From Nonomuraea thailandensis (GTDB lineage Bacteria > Actinomycetota > Actinomycetes > Streptosporangiales > Streptosporangiaceae): 64,000 nt of DNA. Of the stretch, positions 17,201 to 25,565 are shown in pieces. The first letter of the stretch is position 1; every line of letters begins with the position of its first letter. The stretch covers positions 7,151,501 through 7,215,500 of the forward strand of contig NZ_JAMZEB010000002.1 in the NCBI RefSeq assembly GCF_024172165.1, in the 5' to 3' direction. Under the pieces are notes generated by a model, which was given only the letters and a program-made list of their open reading frames with translations, had not been told where the DNA came from and searched no databases. Position numbers and translations under genes: made by a program.

Positions 17201-18011
17201 CGGCCGACTCCTCGACCTTCTCCTTGCGGCGGCGCAGCGCGATCAGGCCGCCGAGCACGCCCAGCACGGCCGTGACGGCGGCGGTCAGATAGCCGCCGGC
17301 GTTGTTGCGGCTCGGCAGCACGGCGTCGCGCTCGTCGGGCAGCCCGTACCGCCCCGGCTCGTCCATGAGCAGGAAGAACGCGTTCAGCCCGCCGTACACC
17401 TTCTCGTCGTGCCCGTAGAGCCTGGCCTGCGTGACGCCCTGCCCGCGCAGCGTCTCCAGCCGCTCGGCCGCCGTCCGCCGCAGCTCGGAGACCGGCCCGA
17501 ACCTGATCGACTCGGTGGGGCAGGCCTTGGCGCAGGCCGGGGTCATGTCGTTCTGGAGGCGGTCGTAGCAGAGCGTGCACTTCTGCGCGATGCCGGTCGT
17601 CTCGCTCGCGCCGATCACGTCGTACGGGCAGGCCGCGATGCAGTTGCGGCAGCCGTTGCAGACGTCGGGCTGGATGAAGACGCTGTCGAACTCGGTCCTG
17701 ATGATCGCGTTCGTCGGGCAGACCTCCATGCAGCTCGCCTGCTTGCAGTGCTTGCAGACGTCCGACATCATCAGCCACACCGTGCCGTTGCCGGGGGTGA
17801 CGGCCTCGTCGGGGACGTTGTCGTGGAACTGCACGTGCCGCCAGGTCTCGGCGTCCAGCCTGCCGGTGTTGTCGAAGCCGTCCAGGAACGACGGCGCGTG
17901 TCCCTCCAGCCGGTTCCACTGCTTGCAGGCCACCTCGCAGGCCTTGCAGCCGATGCACACGCTGGTGTCGGTGAAGAACCCGTACGCCTGTCCCGGTGTG
18001 ATGTGCGGCAT
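17193..18011 (-). CDS. Formate dehydrogenase iron-sulfur (beta) subunit
   Basis: A 272-residue ferredoxin-like subunit with four cysteine clusters: CIGCKACEVACKQWN, CKHCKQASCMEVCP, CNGCRNCIAACP, and CTLCYDRL with CAKACPTESI. It should carry four [4Fe-4S] centres from the catalytic subunit to the membrane. A C-terminal helix (TAAVTAVLGVLGGLIALRRR) anchors it in the membrane, as in FdnH-type subunits. ATG 18011 lies 1 base after the fdhE stop. It has no signal of its own and is probably exported in complex with the Tat-bearing alpha subunit. Confidence 0.92.
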   Translation of the reverse strand: MPHITPGQAYGFFTDTSVCIGCKACEVACKQWNRLEGHAPSFLDGFDNTGRLDAETWRHVQFHDNVPDEAVTPGNGTVWLMMSDVCKHCKQASCMEVCPTNAIIRTEFDSVFIQPDVCNGCRNCIAACPYDVIGASETTGIAQKCTLCYDRLQNDMTPACAKACPTESIRFGPVSELRRTAAERLETLRGQGVTQARLYGHDEKVYGGLNAFFLLMDEPGRYGLPDERDAVLPSRNNAGGYLTAAVTAVLGVLGGLIALRRRKEKVEESADG

Positions 18012-18012
18012 C

Positions 18013-18807
18013 TCAGAACCCCATCAGGTTGGGCGTGATCTTGGTGTGGCCCTGCTCGGCCATGTGCAGGTCGATGGGCACCGCGGCCAGCTCGTCCACC
18101 CGGGGCACCGCCCGGGGTTCGCGGCCCAGGTCGACGTCGATGAGGTACCGGTGGCAGCTCTCGCAGGTCTCGGCCCGCAACTGCGGGAACAGCGCCTCCG
18201 CTTCCGCCTCGCGACGCCCCACGGACGGCGCCGCACGATCGCCGGGCGCGCCCCCGGCGCCTTCGGCGTGGACCGTGCGTCGGCCGCTCTCACCGCAGTT
18301 CGGGCAGGTGGTGGCGGAGAAGCTCCACTCGTGCGGGCACTTGGCGCAGGCCAGCACGCGCCGCCCGCTGACGAGCGGATCCTCGCTCGCGACCCGGTAG
18401 CTGAGCTGCGGCGGCCCACCGCAGGCGGGACAACGTCCCGGCGCGCCCTCCGGACGCCCCTCGAACGGGACGACGCGCATCGTGGCACGGGCCAGGTAAC
18501 GTTCGACCGGCGTGAGCTCCTCGTCCGCGACCCAGGCGGCCAGCAGCGCCGCACCGTCGCCGCCCCCGGCCCCGCTCCCGGCCCCGCCGACGGCCCCGCC
18601 GACGGCCTTCGCCAGCGCGGGAGGCCCGTGGGCCACCGTGGCCGCCACCACCCGCGGCAGCACCTCGGCTGCGGCCTGCTTCAGCCGCGCACAGCCGCAG
18701 GCCGACTCCCAGACGCCCACCAGCGCCAGGTACAACCCCAGCACCTCACCGGCATGCGGATACCGCTCCCGCAGCTCCAGGGCCCGTGCCCGCTCCTGCC
18801 CGTACAT
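18013..18807 (-). CDS. fdhE: Formate dehydrogenase accessory protein FdhE
   Basis: A 264-residue FdhE-family protein, needed for maturation of Tat-exported formate dehydrogenases. The C-terminal half carries CxxC pairs typical of its rubredoxin-like iron sites: CPACGGPP, CAKCPHEW, CPNCGESG and CESCHRYLIDVD. The N-terminal half is Ala-rich and helical. Its ATG overlaps the alpha-subunit stop (TGATG). Placement between the alpha and beta genes, rather than at the end of the operon, is unlike E. coli but keeps it co-expressed with its client. Confidence 0.88.
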   Translation of the reverse strand: MYGQERARALELRERYPHAGEVLGLYLALVGVWESACGCARLKQAAAEVLPRVVAATVAHGPPALAKAVGGAVGGAGSGAGGGDGAALLAAWVADEELTPVERYLARATMRVVPFEGRPEGAPGRCPACGGPPQLSYRVASEDPLVSGRRVLACAKCPHEWSFSATTCPNCGESGRRTVHAEGAGGAPGDRAAPSVGRREAEAEALFPQLRAETCESCHRYLIDVDLGREPRAVPRVDELAAVPIDLHMAEQGHTKITPNLMGF

Positions 18808-21800
18808 CAGATCTTCTCGATGTCGACCAGGAACGCCTTGTACTCGGGCGTCCGCGCGCTCGCGTCACCCACGAACGGCGTCAGGGCGTTGGCCAGCCAG
18901 TGCTGCCCGGTGTTGATCCCGACGAACCCCCAGTGGATCGGGATCCCGATCTGGTACACCTGCCGCCCGTCCACCTGCAGCGGCCCGAGCCGCTTGGTCA
19001 CCACGGCCCGCACCTCGAGCCGCCCGCGCCGCGACGACACCCGCACCATGTCCCCGGTCTCGATGCCCTTCTCCCGCGCCAGCCCCGCCGGCACCTCGAC
19101 GAACGCCTCCGGCTGGAGCTGGACCAGGTGCTCGACGTTCTGCGTGACGTAGTGCTCGTGCTCGGTGAGCCGGTACGAGGTGGCCACGTACGGGTAGTCG
19201 GCGACGGTGCCGAACCGGGACGCGCGCCCGGCTCGCTCGTCGTACAGGTACGCCACCGGCGTGGCCGACTGCTGCGGGTGCAGCGGGTTGGCGATCGGCG
19301 ACTCGATCGGCTCGTAGTGCTCGGGGAACGGCCCGTCGGCGACGGCGTTGCTGAACAGGCGGGCCACGCCCTCACCCGTCATGATGAACGGCAGCGGCGC
19401 GTCCGGCCCCGGACCGGTCGTCGGCGGGTAGTCGGGCACGTCGCCCACCCACTTGCCGCCGACCCAGGCGATGCCGGGGCGTTCGGGGTCCCAGGGGCGG
19501 CCGTTCTCGTCGGCGGAGGCGCGGTTGTAGAGGATGCGGCGGTTCGCGGGCCAGCTCCAGGCCCAGCCCGGGTAGAGGCCCATGCCGCTGGGGTCGTTCC
19601 TGCCCGGGTCCTGGACGCCGTCGCGCCGCCTGGTCAGGTTGCCCTCCTCGGGGTAGTGGCCGGTGTAGATCCAGTCGCCCGCGGCGGTGGTGCCGTCGTC
19701 GTTGAGGTCGACGAAGGTCGACAGCCGCTTGCCGGTCCGCAGGTCCCGGCCGTTGATCTCCTGCGCGATCTCGTCCAGCTCGGGCTTGCGCGGGTTCCGG
19801 TACGGCATCGTCAGCTTCAGGACCGGATCGGGGAACCTGCCGCCCTGCGTCTGGTACAGCTCGCGGACCCGGAGGAACAGCTCGGCGAGGATCCAGTGGT
19901 CGTGCCTGGCCTCGCCCTCCGGCGGCAGCACCTGCTCCTTCCACTGCGCCCACCGGCCGCTGTTGGTGAACGAGCCGTCCTTCTCGATCCAGTGGGTGGC
20001 CGGGAGCATGAACACCTCGGTCTGGACCTGCTCCGGGTCCGTGCCGGGCGCCCGCCAGAACTCCGAGCTGGTGGTGTTGAACGGGTCCATGACGCACAGC
20101 CACTTGAGGTTCGCCAGCGCCTGGAGGACCTGGTTGGAGTCGGGGCCGATGCTGGTCGCCGTCATCCCGGACAGCATGACTCCCTGCATCCTGCCCCGCA
20201 GCGCCTGGTCGAAGATGGAGATCCAGGAGGAGTTGGCGGCCGGCTTGGGCAGGTAGTCGAAGGCGAACTCGTCGTCCTCGGTGGCGGCGTCGCCGTACCA
20301 GGCCTTGAGCAGGCTGACCAGGTAGCGGCGGTAGTTCTCGCCGAAGAAGTTCACCGCGCGCGGGTGGTGCTTGACGCTGGCGCTCTCGTCCAGGTACGCC
20401 TTGATGTCCTTCTGGCCCGGGGCGGGGATGCGCAGGTAACCGGGCAGGATGTCCCAGGAGATGGCGTGGTCGGTGTTGCCCTGGATGTTGGCGTGGCCGC
20501 GTTCGGCGTTCATGCCGCCGCCGGGGCGGCCCATGTTGCCGAGCAGCAGTTGCAGGATGGCGCCCGAGCGGATGAGCTGCACGCCGGTGGTGTGGTGGGT
20601 CAGGCCGACGGCGTACACGATGGTCATGACCTTGTCCGGCCGTCCCATCTCGCCGACCAGCTCGGCCACCTGGACGAACTGCTCGCGCGGGATGCCGGTG
20701 ATCCGGGAGACCGTGTCGGGGTCGTAGCGGCGATAGTGGGCGGCCAGCAGGTTGAGCACCGAGCGCGGGTGGTCGAGGTCGATCCTGGCGTGGCCGTCCT
20801 GGTCCGTCTCGTACGCCCACAGCTTGGTGTTGTAGACGCCCTGCTCGCGGTCGAAGCCGTTGAACATGCCGTCCTGGAAGGCGTACCCCTCCTTGACCAC
20901 GAAGCCGGCGTTGGTGGCCCAGCGGACGTACTCGTCGTGGTAGAGCCTGTTGCTCAGCACGTGGTTGATGAGCCCGCCGAAGTAGGCGACGTCCGTCCCG
21001 GTGCGGATGCGCACGTACGTGTCGGCCACCGCCGACGTCCTGGTGAACCGCGGATCCGCGTGGATGATCTTCGCGCCCCTGTCGAGCTTGGCGCGCATCA
21101 GCCATCTGAAGCCCACCGGGTGGGCCTCGGCCGGGTTGGCGCCGTTGACCAGGATGAGATCGGCGTGCCTGATGTCACGCCAGTGGTTGGTCATGGCCCC
21201 TCGGCCGAACGTGGCAGCCAAACTGACCACCGTGGGACCGTGTCAAACACGGGCCTGTTGTTCGAGGTGAACCAGGCCCAACCCCCTCATCAGCTTCGTC
21301 GCGAGATATCCCTCTTCGGAGCTGAACGCCGCCCCGCCGGCGAAGGCGATGCCCTCGCAGCGGTTGACGACGTTCCCGTCGGCGTCCTGCGTGACGAACG
21401 TGGCGTCGCGCGAGGTCTTGATGTTCCTGGCCAGGCGATCGAGCGTGAACTCCCAGGAGACCTTCGTCCACTCGGCCGCGCCCGGGGCGCGGTAGAGCGG
21501 CTGCGGCACCCGCCTGCGCGAGACGGCCAGTTGCAGCGACGTCGCGCCCTTGGGGCACAGGGTGCCCTCGTTGACGGGACTGTCCGGGTCGCCCTCGATC
21601 TGCAGCAGCTCCGTCCTGCCGTTCGGGGCCTTCCTGGTGTAGGCGATGATCGAGCAGCCGACCGCGCAGTACGGGCAGAGCGAGTGGGCCAGCGTGGCCC
21701 CTTCGATGCGCAGGCGCTGCTTGACGTCGATCGACTCGGTCAGGTCGAACCCCAGGGCCGATCCGCCGAGCACGCCCACCGGGCCGATGCTCAGGAACCG

Positions 21801-21818
21801 CCGTCGGCTGACCTCCAT
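18807..21818 (-). CDS. fdnG: Formate dehydrogenase catalytic subunit, selenocysteine-containing
   Basis: A 1003-residue molybdopterin or tungstopterin formate dehydrogenase of the FdnG/FdoG type. The ATG at 21818 follows GGGAGG and gives a twin-arginine signal (VSRRRFLSIGP). One [4Fe-4S] site is formed by Cys48, 51, 55 and 88. Codon 192 (21243-21245) is an in-frame TGA. The flanks, ARV before and HGPTVVSLAATFGRGAMTNHW after, match the position where FdnG has selenocysteine, so it is read as Sec, the metal ligand. The remaining frame is open with full family motifs, including DPRFTRTSAVADTYVRIRTG and AEAHPVGFRW. Read naively, it would be miscalled as two genes or a pseudogene. It acts outside the membrane with the beta and gamma subunits, oxidising formate to CO2. 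Confidence 0.95.
21211..21245 (-). promoter_or_regulatory. UGA-Sec codon with bacterial SECIS-like hairpin
   Basis: The TGA occupies 21245-21243. Starting 13 bases after it, the transcript can fold as GUGG, a bulged U, CAG, loop UUUGG, CUG, CCAC (21230 down to 21211). That is a four-pair lower stem, a single bulged U and a three-pair upper stem with a 5-base loop. The E. coli fdhF SECIS bound by SelB has the same layout: lower stem, bulged U, three pairs, short loop. The codons forming the upper stem and loop (AGT TTG GCT) are unusually AT-rich for this genome, as expected if RNA structure constrains them. Confidence 0.75.
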
Positions 21819-21889
21819 GGTGCGGCCTCCCCTCAGCTGCGGGCCGCTGGGTACCGTTTTTTCACCGTATGAGCGGATCCTTGGCGCGT

Positions 21890-22609
21890 CTACCCCTGAG
21901 CGAGTTGCAGGTCGTGACGGCCTTCCGGATCTTCGGGGTTGCGCAGCAGGTCGAGCAGCCGGGGGTCGGCGGGGACGAGCACGCCGCGGTCGCCGCGTGC
22001 GGCCGCCGCCAGCAGCACCTCCCGCCACGCCGCCCTCCCGGCCGGCACCCCCACCGGCGCCCACCGCCCCACCCACCCGCCTTCACCGCTCGCATCCTCG
22101 GGCGCGCCTTCGTCGCCGCTCCCCTCCGCCGAACGCTCCTGGTAGCCGCCGTCCTCCAGTCGCATGACGGTCCGCCCCACCACGCCCTCGTCGGCGTCCC
22201 TCTCGTCGGCAGCCCCGATGAGGACGAGCCGGCCGCGACTCAGCCGCTCCACCGTGGCGAGCGCATGCGACCGGCCCGGGTCCGGCACGACGGCCACGAC
22301 CAGCAGCGTCCGGTACGTGACCGCGGCCAGGGCGGCGGCCAGCGTGAGGGGGTCGAGCTCGGGCGCGGCACCGTGCTCCACCCACAGCGCGTCGGCCCCT
22401 GCCGCCTCGAACGCCACCGCGTCGGTCAGCCACGCGCCCGGATCGCCCTGCGGCCTGGGCAGCACGACCCCCACCCTGACCCGCTCCCCCGCCCGTGCGG
22501 GCCCGTGCCCGCCCCCCGACCGCTCAGGCGTGCCCTCCCGGCCTGCGCCCTCCCCCGGCCGCCCGGTCACGTCCTGACCGCCTGTGCCACCCTCGGTCGC
22601 GTCGGTCAT
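21890..22609 (-). CDS. Short luciferase-like (LLM flavin oxidoreductase-type) protein coupled to selB
   Basis: A 239-residue protein. Its first ~45 residues are low complexity (Gly/Arg/Glu). The rest resembles the N-terminal barrel of LLM-class flavin monooxygenases: RVRVGVVLPRPQGDPGAWL, FEAAGADALWVEH, DPLTLAAALAAVTYRTLLVV and ATVERLSRGRLVLIGAADE. Usual members are 300-350 residues, so this one is short and may lack substrate-binding elements. Its ATG overlaps the selB stop (ATGA), so it is translated with selB. It ends 71 bases before the formate dehydrogenase start. A role in selenium or formate metabolism is suggested only by position. Confidence 0.6.
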   Translation of the reverse strand: MTDATEGGTGGQDVTGRPGEGAGREGTPERSGGGHGPARAGERVRVGVVLPRPQGDPGAWLTDAVAFEAAGADALWVEHGAAPELDPLTLAAALAAVTYRTLLVVAVVPDPGRSHALATVERLSRGRLVLIGAADERDADEGVVGRTVMRLEDGGYQERSAEGSGDEGAPEDASGEGGWVGRWAPVGVPAGRAAWREVLLAAAARGDRGVLVPADPRLLDLLRNPEDPEGRHDLQLAQG

Positions 22610-24477
22610 GGTCGTCTCTCCTCCCCGCCCGTCCCTCCGGGCTCGTGGCTCCGGCCGGTGACCACCCTCAGCCTGTCGTCGAGGCGGCGAGTCAGGTGCA
22701 GCCGGTCGAGGTGCTCCAGCAGCGGGATCACGACCCGCCGGTTGGTGCCGAGCGCGGCCCGCGCGTCCCCCGCCGTGAACGGCTGCGGCAACCGGCCCAG
22801 GATGCGGGCCGCCTCCACCTCGGCCCCCGGCAGCAGCACGACCCCGTCGGCCAGCCGCAGCAGCAATCCCGCCCGCGCGGCCAGCGCCACCGCCTGACGG
22901 GTGAGGCCCAGCTCGGGCAGCCGCGCCGCCTCCGGTGCCAGGTACGGGGCCCGTACCAGCTCCTCCCGCAACCGCCCCACCGCCTCGGCCACCGCTTCCG
23001 GCACCCCGTCCCCGTCGATCCGCCCGCCGGAGACCCGCAGCGGCGGACATGCCCTGACCAACGCCTCGACCAGCTCACGCGCGGGCAGCCCGAGCGCGGT
23101 GCGGGCGGCGTCCACAGGGATGCCGGGCTGCTCCGCCACGATCGCCCCGAGCCGCTCGCCCAGTTCCTTCCACCGCCCGGCCTCCACCAGCCAGTCCCCC
23201 GCGCCGGGCACGTCCAGCGCACGCGGATCGAGGCCCATCGCGACCAGCTCCGACCGCCGCACCACCCCCCGCCAGCCCAGCACGGTCGCCGCATCCGGCA
23301 TGCGAGCCGTCGCACCATCCGGCGTGGTGAACGGCGCTGTGAACGGCGCTGTGAACGGCGCTGTGAACGGCGCCAGCTCCGCGGCCCGCCTGGCGCCCGC
23401 GCCGCGGCCGCGCAGTGGCGGTGGCAGCACGTCCAGCACCAGCACCCCGGCGATGGGCCGCCCGGAACAGCGCAACAACGCCCGATCACCGACCCGCAAC
23501 GGCAGCGCCCGAGCCAGCGCCAGCCGGACCGCACCCGTTCCGGCCGCCTCCGCCGAGGACGCCAGGGCAGCAGCCCCCGCCGTATCACCGCCGGACGGCC
23601 CCAAGGGGCGTACCCGGACGGGGACCGAGGCCGACCCGAGGTGCAGCACCGCCTCGCGCGGCGGTTCCCCCACGCCGGCCCCCGTCTCCAGCCGGACGTC
23701 GACCACGGACGTCTCCACCCAGGCCCCGGGCGTGAGCAGCGCCTTCCCCCGCGACACCCGCTCCAGCTCCACCCCGCGCAGGTTGACCGCCACCCGAGCC
23801 GCCGCCCGGACCGCCTCCACGGCCTCCTCGGTCACCTGGAGCCCCTTCACCCGTACCGGCTCCCCGTCCAGCACCAGCACGTCCCCCACCCGCAGCCGCC
23901 CCGCCGACAGCGTGCCCGTGACGACGGTCCCGGCGCCCCTGATGGTGAACGCCCGGTCGATCCACAACCGCACCGGAGCCCGGACGTCGGCCGCGGGCAG
24001 CCCCGCCACCAGCCGGTCGAGCGCGAGCCGCAGCTCGTCGAGCCCCTCCCCCGTGCTCCCGCTCACCTGGACGACCGGCCACGGCACCCGTTCCCCGGCC
24101 TCCTCCACCGCCAGCGCGGGATCCATCAGGTCGCACCGCGTCACCACCAGCAACCCGCGCTCGACCCCGAGCGCCTCGATCGCCTCCCAGTGCTCCTGCG
24201 ACTGCGCCTGCCAGCCCTGATCCGCCGCCAGCACGAACATCACCGCCGGCACCGGCCCCAGCCCGGCCAGCATGTTGGTGACGAACCGCTCGTGCCCCGG
24301 CACGTCCACGAACGCCAGCCGCCGCCCCGAGGGCAGCGTGGTCCAGGCGAACCCGAGGTCGATGGTCATGCCGCGGCGGCGCTCCTCGGCCCACCGGTCG
24401 GGCTCGATCCCGGTCAGGGCGCGTACCAGGGTGGACTTGCCGTGGTCCACGTGCCCGGCCGTGGCGATCACGTACAT
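22606..24477 (-). CDS. selB: Selenocysteine-specific elongation factor SelB
   Basis: A 623-residue SelB, which delivers Sec-tRNA to UGA codons marked by a SECIS. The N-terminal GTPase has AGHVDHGKST at residues 7-16, the switch segment RRGMTIDLGFAW, DVPGHERF and TRCDLMD. EF-Tu-like domains II and III follow (RAFTIRGAGTVVTGTL). The C-terminal winged-helix repeats that bind the SECIS are present (YLAPEAARLPELGLTRQ, FTAGDARAALGTNRRVVIPL). The ATG at 24477 matches the family N-terminus. A 12-base unit repeated four times inserts APFT repeats between domain III and the winged helices. The tRNA-Sec gene lies immediately upstream. Confidence 0.95.
   Translation of the reverse strand: MYVIATAGHVDHGKSTLVRALTGIEPDRWAEERRRGMTIDLGFAWTTLPSGRRLAFVDVPGHERFVTNMLAGLGPVPAVMFVLAADQGWQAQSQEHWEAIEALGVERGLLVVTRCDLMDPALAVEEAGERVPWPVVQVSGSTGEGLDELRLALDRLVAGLPAADVRAPVRLWIDRAFTIRGAGTVVTGTLSAGRLRVGDVLVLDGEPVRVKGLQVTEEAVEAVRAAARVAVNLRGVELERVSRGKALLTPGAWVETSVVDVRLETGAGVGEPPREAVLHLGSASVPVRVRPLGPSGGDTAGAAALASSAEAAGTGAVRLALARALPLRVGDRALLRCSGRPIAGVLVLDVLPPPLRGRGAGARRAAELAPFTAPFTAPFTAPFTTPDGATARMPDAATVLGWRGVVRRSELVAMGLDPRALDVPGAGDWLVEAGRWKELGERLGAIVAEQPGIPVDAARTALGLPARELVEALVRACPPLRVSGGRIDGDGVPEAVAEAVGRLREELVRAPYLAPEAARLPELGLTRQAVALAARAGLLLRLADGVVLLPGAEVEAARILGRLPQPFTAGDARAALGTNRRVVIPLLEHLDRLHLTRRLDDRLRVVTGRSHEPGGTGGEERRP
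23327..23374 (-). repeat. In-frame 12-bp tandem repeat inside selB
   Basis: Four consecutive copies of GTGAACGGCGCT on the + strand (last copy ends in C) encode APFT repeats in SelB around residues 369-384. They lie in a linker between the EF-Tu-like and winged-helix parts, where length changes are likely tolerated. Confidence 0.9.
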
Positions 24478-24534
24478 GCCCGCACCAGCTCCTCGTCCGC
24501 GGTCCGCCTGCTCATGGCAGGCCTCCTGGAGGTG

Positions 24535-24626
24535 CGGAGGCGCACGGGGATCGAACCCGCCGGCGACGCCGCGCGCCGCCCACCGATTTTGAAGACCGGG
24601 GTGCCCACCAGAACACAAGCGCCTCC
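24535..24626 (-). tRNA. selC: Selenocysteine tRNA (anticodon UCA)
   Basis: A 92-base tRNA on the minus strand. The acceptor stem is 8 base pairs (GGAGGCGC at 24619-24626 with GCGCCTCC from 24536-24543), as in bacterial tRNA-Sec. The anticodon loop is CTTCAAA with anticodon TCA (24590-24592), flanked by CCGGT and ATCGG. A long extra arm and a T loop in GGTTCGATCCC are present. CCA is not encoded. A possible -10 (TATCGT, near 24640-24645) precedes it. It lies 57 bases upstream of selB on the same strand. Confidence 0.95.
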
Positions 24627-24795
24627 AGGCTCGAAACTCACGATATGACGGCCCCGGCCGCCGGGCATCCCGGATCGTGGGCTTACGTGTCGATGACGAC
24701 GCTCGGCCCGCGACGCCTCCTGCGGGCAGACACAGGCCGCTCGCGACGCGGCCTTGATCGTCCGGTGGACCTCGGTGTTACGTTGGGAGTGAGGC

Positions 24796-25368
24796 GTGCC
24801 CGACACCTGCGCGAAGGACGTGGTCACCGTGCTCTACCTCTTCGGCTTCGATCGGATCGGCGTGGCCGTGAGCGACATCTACTTCGTCGACCCCGACCCG
24901 CTCGAAGGTCAGGAGGGCGCCGAGCGCGGCGTCCGGCTGGAGCTGCGCCGGCTGGAGAGCGGTGAGCTCAAGGGCTCGATCTACTCCTCCCGCCCCATCA
25001 CCGTCGACCGGCCGATCTGGCGGGTCGATCTGCTGGAGTCCGTCACCGGCACGCCGGGCAGCTTCGACCGCACCCACCACCACCCCGGGGTCAAGGGGTG
25101 GGAGCCGGGGCGGCGGGTGTTCGACGAGCGGCTGTCGGAGGAGCCGTTGAAGTGGCTGGGTGAGCGGCTGGCCGATCTGGAGGGGGTTCTGGACGAGTCC
25201 GGGGTGGGGCGCGACGAGGTCAGCGCGGCCGACGTGACCGGCCTGCGCGACCGGGCTCCGGAGATCGTGGAAGCGGTCGCCCGCCTGCTCGACACCGTAC
25301 GCGCCGCCGACCCGAACGCCCCGGCCGGCGCCGGGTCGGCCACGAGCGTGCGGGCGAGCTGGTTGTAG
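24796..25368 (+). CDS. Conserved-looking protein of unknown function
   Basis: A 190-residue soluble protein starting at GTG 24796 (GGGAG upstream). It begins with a strand-rich segment (TVLYLFGFDRIGVAVSDIYFVDPDP), continues with WRVDLLESVTGTPGSFDRTHHHP, and ends in a helical, acidic half (WLGERLADLEGVLDESG). I do not recognise a family. No signal peptide, membrane helix or cofactor motif is seen. It is divergent from the tRNA-Sec/selB unit with about 170 bases between them, so it may have its own promoter there. It reads as genuine coding sequence with regular GC-rich third positions. Confidence 0.6.
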   Translation: MPDTCAKDVVTVLYLFGFDRIGVAVSDIYFVDPDPLEGQEGAERGVRLELRRLESGELKGSIYSSRPITVDRPIWRVDLLESVTGTPGSFDRTHHHPGVKGWEPGRRVFDERLSEEPLKWLGERLADLEGVLDESGVGRDEVSAADVTGLRDRAPEIVEAVARLLDTVRAADPNAPAGAGSATSVRASWL

Positions 25369-25394
25369 AGCGGCTCGCCCGCGGGACCCGACCC

Positions 25395-25490
25395 GCCCGG
25401 CGGCCGACCCTGGCCTGACCTGCCCGGCGGCCGACCCTGGCCCGGCCAGGCGGCTGACCGTGGCCTGACCTGCCCGGCGGCTGACCGAAC
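25395..25490. repeat. About four degenerate 27-bp tandem repeats
   Basis: The core CGGC(C/T)GACC recurs at 25401, 25428, 25451 and 25478 (spacing 27, 23, 27), with shared flanks such as GGCCTGACCTGCC. The array fills most of the gap between the unknown protein gene and the alpha/beta hydrolase gene. There are no unique spacers, so it is not CRISPR. Confidence 0.8.
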
Positions 25491-25523
25491 GTGTCCAGCA
25501 CCGGGCGCACCCGGTCGCCGGCG

Positions 25524-25565
25524 GCGTCATTCCGCCCTGCTGACGCGTCATTCCGCCTTGCTGAC
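25524..25565. repeat. 21-bp tandem duplication over a stop codon
   Basis: 25524-25544 and 25545-25565 are the same 21-base unit with one mismatch (CCCTG versus CCTTG). The second copy encodes the last residues and stop of the alpha/beta hydrolase gene (stop at 25548-25550), so the duplication extends just past the gene end. Confidence 0.85.

Noticed and set aside
18807-22076. Formate dehydrogenase as a frameshifted pseudogene or two genes
   Set aside because: Both parts are in one frame, only a TGA separates them, the site matches the known Sec position, and selB plus tRNA-Sec are adjacent.
24468-24827. Minus-strand ORF overlapping the tRNA-Sec gene
   Set aside because: It reads through the tRNA and the selB start region and has no domain; the tRNA structure explains the conservation.
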